The notes beneath the pieces are model-generated. The model was not told the DNA's origin, did not search any database, and saw only the letters and a program-made list of their open reading frames with translations. A stretch of DNA of 64,000 nt, from contig JAPKMW010000030.1 of the NCBI GenBank assembly GCA_026645575.1, forward strand, positions 32,963 through 96,962, written 5' to 3'. Each line of letters opens with the position of its first letter. The first letter of the stretch is position 1. Below are positions 1 through 10,214 of the stretch, piece after piece. The position numbers and the translations under genes were made by a program. The DNA comes from Caldilineaceae bacterium. Lineage in GTDB: Bacteria; Chloroflexota; Anaerolineae; Caldilineales; Caldilineaceae.

Positions 1-1
1 G

Positions 2-406
2 GCAGAGCAGGCCAGCAAGCTTGGACTTCGTGACAGAGTCCATTTCCTGGGCATTCGCTCCGATATGCCGACGATCTACCCGACCTTTGATCTCTTTGTG
101 CTGCCGTCGTTGTGGGAGGGGATGCCCAATGTGGCGCTGGAAGCCATGGCGTGCGCTGTCGCCGTCATTGCCACCAATACCGGCGGCACACCGGAGGTTG
201 TTCATGATAGCAAGAGCGGCGTGCTGGTTCCGCCGGGTGATGCGGCGGCGTTAACGCAAGCGATGGCAGCACTCCTAGCCGATGCCGAACGCCGCTGTCA
301 ACTCGCCCAGGCTGGCCGCCACTTTGTCGAACAGACTTTTTCGATCAATCAAACCATCGCCCAAACGGTGGCGCTGTACGAGCAAGTACAGGCAGTGAGA
401 CAGTGA
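2..406 (+). CDS. Glycosyltransferase family 4, C-terminal end (partial)
   Basis: The reading frame is open from the left edge (position 2) to the TGA at 404-406, so only about the last 134 residues are present. The visible part is the C-terminal, nucleotide-sugar-binding half of a GT-B fold enzyme. It has the family signature LFVLPSLWEGMPNVALEAMA with an intact E-x7-E pair, then a GG-TPEVV loop and the GVLVPPGD segment that usually closes the donor pocket. Such enzymes move a sugar from a nucleotide donor to a lipid-linked or polysaccharide acceptor at the cytoplasmic membrane face. The genes that follow (epimerase, second GT4, O-antigen ligase, WecA-like) fit an exopolysaccharide or O-antigen role. 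Substrate cannot be told. The last four codons and the stop lie inside a tandem-repeat hairpin arm. Confidence 0.9.
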   Translation, partial: AEQASKLGLRDRVHFLGIRSDMPTIYPTFDLFVLPSLWEGMPNVALEAMACAVAVIATNTGGTPEVVHDSKSGVLVPPGDAAALTQAMAALLADAERRCQLAQAGRHFVEQTFSINQTIAQTVALYEQVQAVRQ

Positions 407-522
407 GACAGTGGGACAGTGAGACGGTGGGACAGTGAGACAGTGAGACAGTGAGACGGTGGGACAGTGCAGTAGAGACTGGTATACTGTCCTACTGATT
501 TACTGTCTCACTGCCTCACTCA
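391..522. repeat. Tandem-repeat hairpin H1 (period 8)
   Basis: An 8-bp word (GAGACAGT and variants) is repeated about nine times from 395 to 468. The arm 391-404 is the exact reverse complement of 502-515, and a longer imperfect pairing extends to 522. The left arm contains the stop codon of the upstream glycosyltransferase; the right arm ends 16 bases before the next start codon. Confidence 0.85.
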
Positions 523-538
523 GATAGAAAGGGACGGT

Positions 539-1477
539 ATGAGCGTTTATCTTGTAACCGGCGGCGCCGGCTTTATCGGCTCGAATCTCGTGCATGAGCT
601 ATTACGACGGGGCGAGACCGTGCGGGTGCTGGATAACTTTAGCACCGGTCGGCGCAGCAATCTGGCCGATGTTTATGGCGATATTGATCTAGTGGAGGGC
701 GATCTGCGCAGTTCGGAAAGCTGCCGACAGGCGACCAAAGGGGTCGATGTCGTGCTACACCAGGGGGCATTGCCGTCGGTGCAACGCAGTGTCAGCGATC
801 CCTTCACCAGCCATGATACCAACGCCACAGCAACCATGAATCTACTGGTCGCCGCACGGGATGCCGGGGTGAAGCGTTTTGTCTATGCCTCTTCCTCGTC
901 GGTTTATGGCGATTCGCCAACAATGCCAAAACAGGAAGAGATGATTCCGCGCCCCAAATCACCCTATGCCGTTGCCAAACTGGCCGGCGAACATTATTGC
1001 CGCATCTTCTATGAACTCTATGGGTTAGAGACGGTCTGTCTGCGCTACTTCAATGTCTTCGGCCCCTACCAAGACCCGACTTCCCACTATTCGGCGGTGA
1101 TTCCCCTCTTTATCCGGGCGATGATGGCGGGCAAGGCGCCGACGATTTATGGCGACGGTACACAATCGCGCGACTTCACTTTTGTCGCCAACAATGTCCA
1201 TGCCAACCTGCTGGCGGCAAGGCAGCCAGGGATGGGAGGGCAGATTTTTAACATAGCCTGTGGTCAACGCTATTCCCTGCTCGACCTGATGGATGCGCTG
1301 AATGAGATTTTGGGCACAGCCATTGAACCGACCTTTGACCATTCCCGGCGGGGCGATGTCAAACATTCGTTGGCCGATATTGGACGGGCGCAGGAGATGT
1401 TAGGCTATACCGTTCAAGTTGACTTTCTCGAAGGGCTACGTCGCACCGCTGCCTGGTATCGAACGCATGACAACTAA
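539..1477 (+). CDS. NAD-dependent epimerase/dehydratase (extended SDR, UDP-sugar 4-epimerase type)
   Basis: This 312-residue protein is an extended short-chain dehydrogenase. The N-terminal NAD-binding loop TGGAGFIG is at residues 7-14. The catalytic triad region is visible as SSSSVYG near residue 120 and as Y143-x3-K147 (YAVAK). The family converts UDP-sugars, most often by C4 epimerisation through a keto intermediate, to supply precursors for surface polysaccharide. Length and motifs fit UDP-glucose or UDP-N-acetylglucosamine 4-epimerases, but a dehydratase cannot be excluded. It starts at ATG 539 behind a weak purine-rich site (AAAGGGA). It lies between two GT4 genes on the same strand, with a hairpin on either side. 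Confidence 0.88.
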   Translation: MSVYLVTGGAGFIGSNLVHELLRRGETVRVLDNFSTGRRSNLADVYGDIDLVEGDLRSSESCRQATKGVDVVLHQGALPSVQRSVSDPFTSHDTNATATMNLLVAARDAGVKRFVYASSSSVYGDSPTMPKQEEMIPRPKSPYAVAKLAGEHYCRIFYELYGLETVCLRYFNVFGPYQDPTSHYSAVIPLFIRAMMAGKAPTIYGDGTQSRDFTFVANNVHANLLAARQPGMGGQIFNIACGQRYSLLDLMDALNEILGTAIEPTFDHSRRGDVKHSLADIGRAQEMLGYTVQVDFLEGLRRTAAWYRTHDN

Positions 1478-1479
1478 GT

Positions 1480-1526
1480 CGTGATTTGTGAGTTGTGAGT
1501 TCACGCAACACGCAACACGAATCACG
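1480..1526. repeat. Imperfect tandem-word hairpin H0
   Basis: Left arm 1480-1500 (CGTGATTTGTGAGTTGTGAG) pairs imperfectly with 1503-1526, made of the repeated word CGCAACA and ending AATCACG. It sits between the epimerase stop and the TTG start at 1547. Confidence 0.6.
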
Positions 1527-1546
1527 CATATAAAAGGGGATCTTGT

Positions 1547-2740
1547 TTGGAACGACCCAAAGTATTGCATCCAATCACCCGTCTCATCATTGGGGGGGCG
1601 CAAGAGAATACGATGCTCACAGCCCAACTGTTGCGCGCCGATGGCTGGGATGTTGACGTCGTCTCCGGCCCGCAAACCGGCAGCGAGGGCAGCCTGATCG
1701 AAACGGTGCGCGAACGAGGCATCCCCCTGATCCTGGAGCCGACGTTGGTGCGCGAGGTCAATCCGGTGAAGGATTTCCTGGCGATCTTTCGGCTGGCGCG
1801 CCTGATGCGGCAAGGTAAGTACAAGATTGTACACACCCACAGTTCCAAGGCGGGCATTGTCGGACGCTGGGCAGCGAAGTTGGCTGGCGTGCCGATTATC
1901 GTCCACACGGTGCATGGTTGGGGCCATCACGATTATCAGCATCCGCTGGTGCGCACCTATTATATCTTGTTGGAGAAGCTGACTTTACCGATCACGGATA
2001 AGCTGATCGCTGTAACGAGCAAGGATATTGACAAAGGGTTACGCGACGGCATCGGCCAACGCAGTGACTATCTGGTCATCCGCAGCGGCATTGAGTTGGA
2101 TCGCTTTGGTCATCCTCAGGTGCCGCGCAACGAAACCCGTGCGGCTTGGGGCATTCCCGCCGACGCACCGCTCATTGGCGCAGTGACACGCCTATCGCCA
2201 CAGAAGGCGCCGCTTGATTTTGTACGCACCGCCGCCCTGGTCGCCCAGCGTTACCCGAATGCCTACTTTATGATGGTGGGCGATGGCCCCTTGCGTAGTG
2301 AAGTCGAACAACTGGCCGCCGAGTTGGGCATTGCCAACCGTCTGGTATTGACCGGCCTCCGCCGCGATGTGCCGGAGTTGCTGGCCGCTTTTGATCTCTT
2401 TGCGCTTTCGTCGCTCTGGGAAGGGTTGCCGCGTGTGTTGCTGCAAGCCATGGCGACCCGTCTACCCGTTGTTGCCACCGCCTGTGATGGTAGCGCCGAA
2501 GCGATTGAAACCGGCGTTAACGGGTTTCTTGTCCCCCCTGGCGAACCGACGCAGTTGGCTGAACGCCTTTGCGATTTGCTAGAGCAACCAGCGCTAGCGC
2601 AGCAAATGGGCGCCGCCGGCTATGCGCGGGTTGAGGAATTTAGCGATCGCGGCATGGTCAAGGCGATTGCGGCGCTCTATGCAGAATTGCTGAAAATGAA
2701 AGGGATGCAGATCCAAATATCAGTGCAAGGCGGCAAATAG
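1547..2740 (+). CDS. Glycosyltransferase family 4
   Basis: A 397-residue GT-B glycosyltransferase. The N-terminal acceptor domain has the GGAQEN loop near residue 17 and HTHSSKAGIVGRWAA near residues 95-110, both typical of capsule and exopolysaccharide GT4 enzymes. The C-terminal donor domain has VGDGPLR and the region of the E-x7-E motif. The second acidic residue is replaced: E292 is followed seven residues later by Gln300 (WEGLPRVLLQ), whereas the partial GT4 at the window start keeps Glu. TTG at 1547 was chosen as start because AGGGGA lies at 1535-1540 and the protein begins directly with the beta strand. Its likely role is sequential sugar addition on a lipid carrier at the inner membrane; the sugar is unknown. 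Confidence 0.88.
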   Translation: MERPKVLHPITRLIIGGAQENTMLTAQLLRADGWDVDVVSGPQTGSEGSLIETVRERGIPLILEPTLVREVNPVKDFLAIFRLARLMRQGKYKIVHTHSSKAGIVGRWAAKLAGVPIIVHTVHGWGHHDYQHPLVRTYYILLEKLTLPITDKLIAVTSKDIDKGLRDGIGQRSDYLVIRSGIELDRFGHPQVPRNETRAAWGIPADAPLIGAVTRLSPQKAPLDFVRTAALVAQRYPNAYFMMVGDGPLRSEVEQLAAELGIANRLVLTGLRRDVPELLAAFDLFALSSLWEGLPRVLLQAMATRLPVVATACDGSAEAIETGVNGFLVPPGEPTQLAERLCDLLEQPALAQQMGAAGYARVEEFSDRGMVKAIAALYAELLKMKGMQIQISVQGGK

Positions 2741-2829
2741 CTAACTCGATTTTTGACCTTACAGCCACAGTGCGTTACGATCACAGGCTGGCAATTGACA
2801 AAGAGAGCGAAACGTTTCAAAAATAGCTT

Positions 2830-5800
2830 ATGAATAAAACAAAACTTGACCACTGGTGTGAAGCGGTGATTGAAGCGGGCTGGCTGGCCGCCTTGGTTGT
2901 CGCGCCCATGTTTTTCAATGTTTTTTCCAGCCGCGTCTTCGAGCCGGACAAGATCAGTTTGGTGCGCTCCATTGCGCTGATGATGTTGCTGGCTTGGGTG
3001 ATCAAGGTCGCCAATGGTGGCTATTTCTGGCTGCCGGCGCACGGCGCCGATAGCGGTTCTGCCGACCATGCCCTGGCGCCCCAGTTGCGCAGTGTCTGGC
3101 GTAATCCCTTTGCGCTGCCGGTCATCTTGTTGATCGTGGCCTACTTGATCAGCACCCTGTTTAGTCTGGCGACCTTTGTCAGTTGGTTCGGCTCGTACCA
3201 GCGCTTGCAAGGCACCTACTCGTTTTTGAGTTATGTGATTATTGCCATTCTGGCGGCGGCTCATTTACGGCGGCCAGAACAGTTGCGGCGCCTGCAACAC
3301 ACGATCATCATTACCAGCCTGCCCATTGCCATCTATGGCGTGATTCAACACTACGACCATGACCCGTTACCTTGGGGTGGTGATGTGCAGACCCGTGTCG
3401 CCGCCAATGCCGGCAACGCCATTTTCCTAGCGGCATATATGATCATGGCCTTCTTCTTTACGCTGGAGCGGGTCTATAACAGCTTTGCCTTGTTGCTGGG
3501 CGCCTACCCGCGTGAAGCGCAGGAAGATCAGGAGATGCCGGTGGCGCTGGCTGGCGGCGCCTATCTCTTTATTCTGATGGTGCAACTGCTGGCGATCTTC
3601 TGGACGCAGAGCCGTGGCCCGTGGTTGGGGTTATTTCTAGGGTCGTATCTCTTTGTTCTGCTCTTGTTGACGGCTGTGCGTCCCCGCTATTATCGGCAGT
3701 TGACCTTGGGTTGGGTAGGGGTTGGTCTGTTGGGCGTGTTGCTGCTGGTGTTGATGAACACAACGGCGCTCTTTGATTTTCTCCGCCCGATTCCCTACGT
3801 CGGTCGCTTTACCCAGTTGCTCAACCAGGAAAGTACAACCGCCCAGGTGCGTATTTTGATCTGGCAGGGCGCCGCCGACATGGTGGTTCCACATCAACCC
3901 TTGACCTATCCCGATGGTAGCAAAGACGCCGTGAACTTTTTGCGCCCGTTGGTCGGCTATGGGCCGGAAGCGATGTGGGTGGCCTACAACCCCTTCTACC
4001 CACCCGATCTGGCCCATGTGGAAGCGCGTAATGCCAGCCCGGATCGCTCCCACAATGAAACTTGGGATAGTCTGGTCATCACCGGCATTCTCGGCTTTAT
4101 TGCCTACATGTCGCTTTTTATCAGCATCTTCTATTGGGCGTTGCGTTGGTTGGGTCTCCTGGCGAATCGGCGGGACAATCTACTCTTTGGCCTGCTGCTT
4201 GGCGGGTTTGGATTGGGGACGGTTCTCTATTTTCTGATCACCGATGGCTCCTGGCGCTTCTTTGGCGCTGCGTTGCCCGCCGGCTTGATGGCCGGTCTCT
4301 TCTTCTATGTCACCGCTGCCGCCTTTTTGCATGATGATCTCAAATTGGAGCCACGCGATATTCCACGCCAGTTGTTGATCATCACGATCATGACCACGGT
4401 AGCCGCTCACTTTGTCGAGATCCACTTTGGCATTGCCATTGCCGCCACCCGCACCTACTTCTGGGTGCAAACCGCTGCCTTGCTGGCATTGGGGATGCGC
4501 TGGGCGCAGCCGGTCGCTTTCTCGGCGGCGCAGGCGCTGGCTGCTGAGCAGGAAGAAAAAGCGGCGCAGGTTGAGGAAGTGGAGCCGCCGGTTGAAAGCA
4601 AGGAAAACCGCGGCCAACGCGCCAAGAACCGCAAGACGCCAACCAAGGTGAGCGCGCCGCCCCGTCGTGAACGGGCGCCACTCATCAGCGCTTCGGCCCT
4701 GCCGGCGACAGTGATGACTGATCTGCTCATCTTCTTGACCTTTGTCTTTATCTATACCACCAATGGCACACAGCAACGCAGCCCCTTTTCGGTACTCTTT
4801 AGCAGCATTGCCCAAAGACCGGAAGGCGGACAGTTACTCGGCAGCCCCTATATCTTCTTTCTCATGCTCTTCACCTGGCTACTGAGTGCAACCGTGGGCC
4901 TGACAGTCGAATCGTTGGCGCAGCGCAAAGCGCCGCCAATGGGTTGGTGGTTGCGCGGTTTGGGCCTTCATGCCGCCATTGTCTGGGGCGGCTGGTTCTT
5001 CTATGGCTTGATTCAAGGCTGGCGCCTGGTGCCCGGCAGCGGCGGTACAACGCTCGATGATCAACTGGCCCATGTTGCCGGCCATTTTGCACTCTACACC
5101 TGGATTGTGGTCATCTGGCTACTGGTGACGGGAACCATCTACGCCTGGCCGCGCCTGTGGGAACGCAGTGCCGGTGCGCTGCGCCCAGCAATCTCACTGG
5201 TTGCCGGTGCAGCGATGGCGGTCTTTGTCTTCTTTGTGATCAGTACCGTCAACGTCGCCCTGGTGCGCGCCGACATTATCTACAAACAAGGGCAGCAATT
5301 TGACAACAACGCCAACTGGGTCAGCAGTATTGAACTGTATCGCCGTGCCTTGGCCGCTCGCAAAACCGAAGATCACTATATGCTCTTCCTGGGCCGGGCG
5401 CTGCTGGAACGGGCCAAAGATGTAGGTGAGACAGGCAATTACGCCTTGGCCGCCAACCCAACCATCGATACCGTGTTGGCGCTCAACCCGGATCAAGTTT
5501 CCAACATGAGCCGACCGGATCTGCTCCGGGCGGCTGAGGCAGTTTTGCGTGAGGCGCAACGAGTCAACCCGCTCAACACTGACCACACAGCCAATCTCGC
5601 GCGTCTCTACCGCACCTGGTCTGACCTGACCAGTGATGCTGCAATCCGTCAAGAGAAGTTGAACAACAGCATCAAAGAATACAACATGGCGGTGACACTC
5701 AGTCCCAATGCCGCCCACTTGTGGAATGAAAAGGGCAATGCCCATCTGGCGCGTAGCGAAGATGCTGACGCAGAAGCAGCCTATCGCCACAGTTTAAGCC

Positions 5801-6510
5801 TGGATGCCTACTTCGAGCAAACCTACCTATTGCTGGCCGATTTCTATGATCGCCGCCAGCAATATCAGAATGGGGTCGATCTGCTGGAAGAGGGCATTGC
5901 CAAAATGATTGACCATCCTTACTTTAATCCGACCGCCCAGATGTACAGTTTTCTGGGGGTGGCTTATGCCCGGCTCAATAATTTGCCCAAAGCGATTGAA
6001 GCCAACCTGAAGGTGCTGGAGCGACAGCCCAACAATGTCACGGCGATGCGCAATTTGGCGTTGCTCTATCGCGACCAGGAACAACCGGCAGAGGCGTTAC
6101 AGTGGGTCGATCAAGCAGTGGCGTTACTAACCCCGGAACAAGCAGCCGACATCAAGCAATTACGCACCGTCGCCGCCCAGATCTATCAAGCACAGGGGCA
6201 GAGTGACCAGGTGATCGCGCAGTATGAAGCGATCCGCCAAGTGGTCCCCCAAGATTTGGAAACGCTCAAGAATCTGAGCAATCTCTACAACGCCAAGCAA
6301 GATGACCGCATGGTAGTCGAGATTGCCCAGGCGCTCATTACGCTGGAGCCGACCAATTATCAGCACCCGCTCAACATTGCCCAGGCGCTCCAACGGGCCG
6401 ACCAAACCGACAATGCCCGCCAATTCGCCGAGCAAGCGCTCCAACTGGCGCCGGAGGATCAAAAAGCGGCGATAGAGCAATTTATTGCAGGGTTGAGTGC
6501 AAGTCAGTGA
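2830..6510 (+). CDS. O-antigen ligase/polymerase-like membrane protein fused to C-terminal TPR domain
   Basis: This 1226-residue protein joins two parts. Residues 1 to about 810 hold many hydrophobic segments and the Wzy/O-antigen-ligase signature: QSRGPWLG with Arg262, then a periplasmic loop reading VGYGPEAMW and SPDRSHNETWD with His408. Arg and His in these loops are the residues usually needed for glycan transfer from undecaprenyl diphosphate. A charged cytoplasmic insert rich in E, K and R lies near residues 575-620. From about residue 815 to the end there is a helical TPR region of roughly 9-11 repeats (for example AAHLWNEKGNAHLARSEDAD). Related O-antigen-ligase/TPR fusions occur in other bacteria, so the architecture is known, but the size is large. 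Two GT4 genes and an epimerase lie upstream and a WecA-like transferase downstream. Confidence 0.85.
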   Translation: MNKTKLDHWCEAVIEAGWLAALVVAPMFFNVFSSRVFEPDKISLVRSIALMMLLAWVIKVANGGYFWLPAHGADSGSADHALAPQLRSVWRNPFALPVILLIVAYLISTLFSLATFVSWFGSYQRLQGTYSFLSYVIIAILAAAHLRRPEQLRRLQHTIIITSLPIAIYGVIQHYDHDPLPWGGDVQTRVAANAGNAIFLAAYMIMAFFFTLERVYNSFALLLGAYPREAQEDQEMPVALAGGAYLFILMVQLLAIFWTQSRGPWLGLFLGSYLFVLLLLTAVRPRYYRQLTLGWVGVGLLGVLLLVLMNTTALFDFLRPIPYVGRFTQLLNQESTTAQVRILIWQGAADMVVPHQPLTYPDGSKDAVNFLRPLVGYGPEAMWVAYNPFYPPDLAHVEARNASPDRSHNETWDSLVITGILGFIAYMSLFISIFYWALRWLGLLANRRDNLLFGLLLGGFGLGTVLYFLITDGSWRFFGAALPAGLMAGLFFYVTAAAFLHDDLKLEPRDIPRQLLIITIMTTVAAHFVEIHFGIAIAATRTYFWVQTAALLALGMRWAQPVAFSAAQALAAEQEEKAAQVEEVEPPVESKENRGQRAKNRKTPTKVSAPPRRERAPLISASALPATVMTDLLIFLTFVFIYTTNGTQQRSPFSVLFSSIAQRPEGGQLLGSPYIFFLMLFTWLLSATVGLTVESLAQRKAPPMGWWLRGLGLHAAIVWGGWFFYGLIQGWRLVPGSGGTTLDDQLAHVAGHFALYTWIVVIWLLVTGTIYAWPRLWERSAGALRPAISLVAGAAMAVFVFFVISTVNVALVRADIIYKQGQQFDNNANWVSSIELYRRALAARKTEDHYMLFLGRALLERAKDVGETGNYALAANPTIDTVLALNPDQVSNMSRPDLLRAAEAVLREAQRVNPLNTDHTANLARLYRTWSDLTSDAAIRQEKLNNSIKEYNMAVTLSPNAAHLWNEKGNAHLARSEDADAEAAYRHSLSLDAYFEQTYLLLADFYDRRQQYQNGVDLLEEGIAKMIDHPYFNPTAQMYSFLGVAYARLNNLPKAIEANLKVLERQPNNVTAMRNLALLYRDQEQPAEALQWVDQAVALLTPEQAADIKQLRTVAAQIYQAQGQSDQVIAQYEAIRQVVPQDLETLKNLSNLYNAKQDDRMVVEIAQALITLEPTNYQHPLNIAQALQRADQTDNARQFAEQALQLAPEDQKAAIEQFIAGLSASQ

Positions 6511-6514
6511 TTGA

Positions 6515-6581
6515 GAGATTAGCTATTAGGTATTAGGTAATTCACAATTTGCGCAATTACTAATACCCAATAGCTAATCTC
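6515..6581. repeat. Intergenic hairpin H2
   Basis: Left arm 6515-6542 pairs with 6555-6581 over about 27 bp with one mismatch and one bulge; the loop is 12 nt. The 14-base word GATTGAGAGATTAG at 6509-6522 overlaps the arm and recurs inside the macroglobulin gene at 14609-14622. The right arm ends 25 bases before the WecA-like start. Confidence 0.8.
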
Positions 6582-6606
6582 CTTAATAAACCAAAGGACA
6601 AATCCC

Positions 6607-7614
6607 ATGACTCCCTACCTACTTATGGCTGCCAGTGCGTTGATGTTGGCAATTGGCAGCACACCGGTGATGCGGTTAGTGGCGCTGCGCTTTGGCGTGA
6701 TCGACCAGCCGGCGGCGCGCAAAATCCATGCGAACCCGGTGCCGCTGCTGGGCGGGGCAGCGATCTATGTCGCCTTTATTCTGGTTCTCTTGCTCTTTGG
6801 CGATCGGCGCTATATTCACGAAGTCGTTGGCATCTTTATCGGCGCCACGCTGGTCAGCCTCATGGGGGTTGTGGATGATCGGTGGGGCTTGGGCAGCTAT
6901 GTCAAGCTAGTGGGCCAACTGCTGGCGGCCTGCATTCTGGTCTATAGTGGCGTCCAAGTGAGTATTTGGGGCAACTGGCTCGATATTGTTGTCACCATTG
7001 GCTGGGTCGTGGGCATCACCAATGCCATGAACCTGTTGGATAACATGGATGGCCTCTCCGGCGGCATCGCCATGATCGCAGCGGTTTTCTTTACCCTCCT
7101 CGCCTCGCTGAGTGACCAATATCTGGTCGGCGCCTTGGCGGCGGCGTTGGCGGGGGCTTGCGCTGGTTTCCTGGTCTATAACTGGAACCCGGCCCATATC
7201 TTTATGGGCGACACGGGCAGCCTTTTCCTGGGTTTTCTGCTGGCCGCCGTTGGCATCAAGCTGCGCTTTCCCAGCAACAGCGACACGATCACCTGGATGA
7301 TTCCCGTGCTGGTGCTGGCCGTCCCTGTCTTTGACACGACGCTGGTCTTTATCAGCCGCCTGCGCCGGGGCAAGAACCCGTTGACGACACCAGGCAAAGA
7401 TCACATTAGCCATCGCCTGGCCTTCCTCACCGGCAGCCGACGCGAGGCCGTCCTGCTTTGCTACTTGTTGGCCGGCGTGGTGGGGCTGGCGTCGATCTTT
7501 ATCACCCAGGCCAACGTGATGGAAGCCACGACGGTTGGCGTTGCTCTCTTGCTCATCGCCCTCTATGGCCTCTGGTGGATGGAATTCCGCAACGGCGGCG
7601 TGCGACCCACCTAG
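6607..7614 (+). CDS. WecA/MraY-family undecaprenyl-phosphate N-acetylhexosamine-1-phosphate transferase
   Basis: A 335-residue polytopic membrane enzyme of the polyprenyl-phosphate HexNAc-1-phosphate transferase family. It starts glycan assembly by moving sugar-1-phosphate from a UDP-sugar onto undecaprenyl phosphate at the cytoplasmic face. Diagnostic motifs are all present: D90-D91 in VDDRWG, the loop D145-N-M-D148-GLSGG, and D202 in FMGDTGS. A cytoplasmic His-rich segment DHISHRL is typical of the WecA/TagO branch rather than MraY. About ten hydrophobic helices can be seen. It starts at ATG 6607. The ligase/polymerase gene upstream would use the finished lipid-linked glycan, so the two fit one pathway. 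Confidence 0.92.
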   Translation: MTPYLLMAASALMLAIGSTPVMRLVALRFGVIDQPAARKIHANPVPLLGGAAIYVAFILVLLLFGDRRYIHEVVGIFIGATLVSLMGVVDDRWGLGSYVKLVGQLLAACILVYSGVQVSIWGNWLDIVVTIGWVVGITNAMNLLDNMDGLSGGIAMIAAVFFTLLASLSDQYLVGALAAALAGACAGFLVYNWNPAHIFMGDTGSLFLGFLLAAVGIKLRFPSNSDTITWMIPVLVLAVPVFDTTLVFISRLRRGKNPLTTPGKDHISHRLAFLTGSRREAVLLCYLLAGVVGLASIFITQANVMEATTVGVALLLIALYGLWWMEFRNGGVRPT

Positions 7615-7638
7615 AATTTTATTACGAAGAAGGTAGAT

Positions 7639-7712
7639 ATTGGCTATTGGATAGTAGGTATTGATGATTATCGTCAGTACCAATAGTGAATATCTACTAT
7701 CCAATAGCCAAT
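7639..7712. repeat. Intergenic hairpin H3
   Basis: 24-bp arms at 7639-7662 and 7689-7712 with one mismatch that would be a G-U pair in a plus-strand transcript; loop 26 nt. The right arm ends 14 bases before the AAAGGAG of the next gene. Confidence 0.85.
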
Positions 7713-7739
7713 TTCCTGTTTATACCAAAGGAGCAGATT

Positions 7740-9194
<1,455 letters not shown>

Positions 9195-9201
9195 CGAGTA
9201 G

Positions 9202-9254
9202 CGAGTAGCGAGTGGTGGGTGGCGAGTTATACACCACTCACCACCCGCCACTCG
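9202..9254. repeat. Tandem-word hairpin H4
   Basis: The word AGTAGCG is repeated from 9191, beginning at the TAG stop of the cyclophilin gene. Arms 9202-9222 and 9234-9254 pair over 21 bp with three mismatches. It ends 30 bases before the next ATG. Confidence 0.75.
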
Positions 9255-9284
9255 TAGATTGAAATACGACGAGGAGTAAAGCCC

Positions 9285-9899
9285 ATGGCGCCGGAAGAGC
9301 CGACGAGCAGCCCTGCTGTGGCCGTCCGGCGACCAACGCTAGAGGAACGGTTAACGGAGCAACAGAAGCGATGGATGGGTGTGATCATTGTGGTGATCAT
9401 CTGTCTGGTTAGCTTTTGGCTGGCGCTCAACCCGGCGCTGGTGCAACAGTTAGGTAGTTGGGGCTATGTCGGCGCCTTTATCATCAGCCTGATCGCCAGC
9501 GCCACTATTGTGTTACCGGCGCCAGGGTTGGCGATCATCATTGCCATGAGTCCGGCGCTTAATCCGTATCTGTTGGGCATTGTGGCTGGAGTGGGCAGTG
9601 CAGTTGGCGAGTTGACCGGCTATGCCGCCGGCGCTGGTGGCGGTGCGTTGATTCCAACGGAACGGCGAGCGCAATTCGACCAGATCCGCCAACTAACAAT
9701 GAAATATGGTGCGCTCATTCTCTGTCTTTTGGCGGCCATCCCCTTTCCGCTCTTTGACTTTGCTGGTATCATCGCCGGTGCACTCAAAATGCGGATTTCG
9801 CGTTTTTTACTGGCAGTTGCCGTTGGGAAAAGTATCAAATATATTATATTGATTCTGCTCGGCGCCGGTTCATTGCAGTGGCTGCAGAAGTTGTTTTAG
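9285..9899 (+). CDS. VTT-domain (DedA/TVP38-like, SNARE-associated) membrane protein
   Basis: A 204-residue membrane protein with a charged N-terminal tail, a first helix near residues 30-48 and the VTT core. The core shows a GYVGAFIISLIASATIVLP re-entrant-like segment followed by LPAPG, then a Gly/Ala-rich helix (GIVAGVGSAVGELTGY), and ends in a hydrophobic helix. The family includes DedA and TVP38/TMEM64 proteins. Several members flip or recycle polyprenyl phosphate and phospholipids, which would suit a polysaccharide locus. That link is inference. ATG 9285 has a good GAGGAG site at 9270-9275. It is the last gene of the co-directional envelope block. Confidence 0.85.
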   Translation: MAPEEPTSSPAVAVRRPTLEERLTEQQKRWMGVIIVVIICLVSFWLALNPALVQQLGSWGYVGAFIISLIASATIVLPAPGLAIIIAMSPALNPYLLGIVAGVGSAVGELTGYAAGAGGGALIPTERRAQFDQIRQLTMKYGALILCLLAAIPFPLFDFAGIIAGALKMRISRFLLAVAVGKSIKYIILILLGAGSLQWLQKLF

Positions 9900-10214
9900 C
9901 CGTTTAGTAATGAAGCCGTAATCGTAGTAAAGACTTTAGTCTTTGTCTGGGTGGATGAAAGACTAAAGTCTTTACTACAATTTAACCAACTAGCGATTTC
10001 GATAGAAATCCCATTCGTTGGGAACATCCTAACCCTCCTACCCGTCTCCATTGTACTTAACCGGCTATGACGCCGGCATTGCTGTTTGTTCCAGCGCACT
10101 GCGTCTGTTCATAACAGTGCTGCCGACGCAGCATAAGCCTTAATCAGGGTTTTCACCCCCATGCCAGGCGTCCCTCCCACGGGTCTACGCCTAATCAATT
10201 GAGGAGCCATCTTT
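9900..10214. other. Gene-free gap before the macroglobulin gene
   Basis: No coding sequence is recognisable. It holds hairpin H5 (9924-9978), a weaker inverted repeat pairing CTGCGTC 10099-10105 with GACGCAG 10125-10131, and the ribosome-binding site TTGAGGAG at 10199-10206. Confidence 0.6.
9924..9978. terminator. Perfect 21-bp hairpin H5, probable bidirectional terminator
   Basis: Arms 9924-9944 and 9958-9978 are exact reverse complements, loop 13 nt. The arm contains a second small palindrome (AAAGACTTTAGTCTTT). It lies 25 bases after the VTT-domain gene. Confidence 0.75.

Noticed and set aside
391..522. Tandem 8-bp units as a CRISPR array
   Set aside because: Units are contiguous without spacers and no cas genes are present; the arrangement is a tandem repeat with an inverted complement.
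4180..4815. Antisense frame inside the O-antigen ligase gene
   Set aside because: Composition is that of a reverse-complement shadow, and the region is clearly coding on the plus strand.
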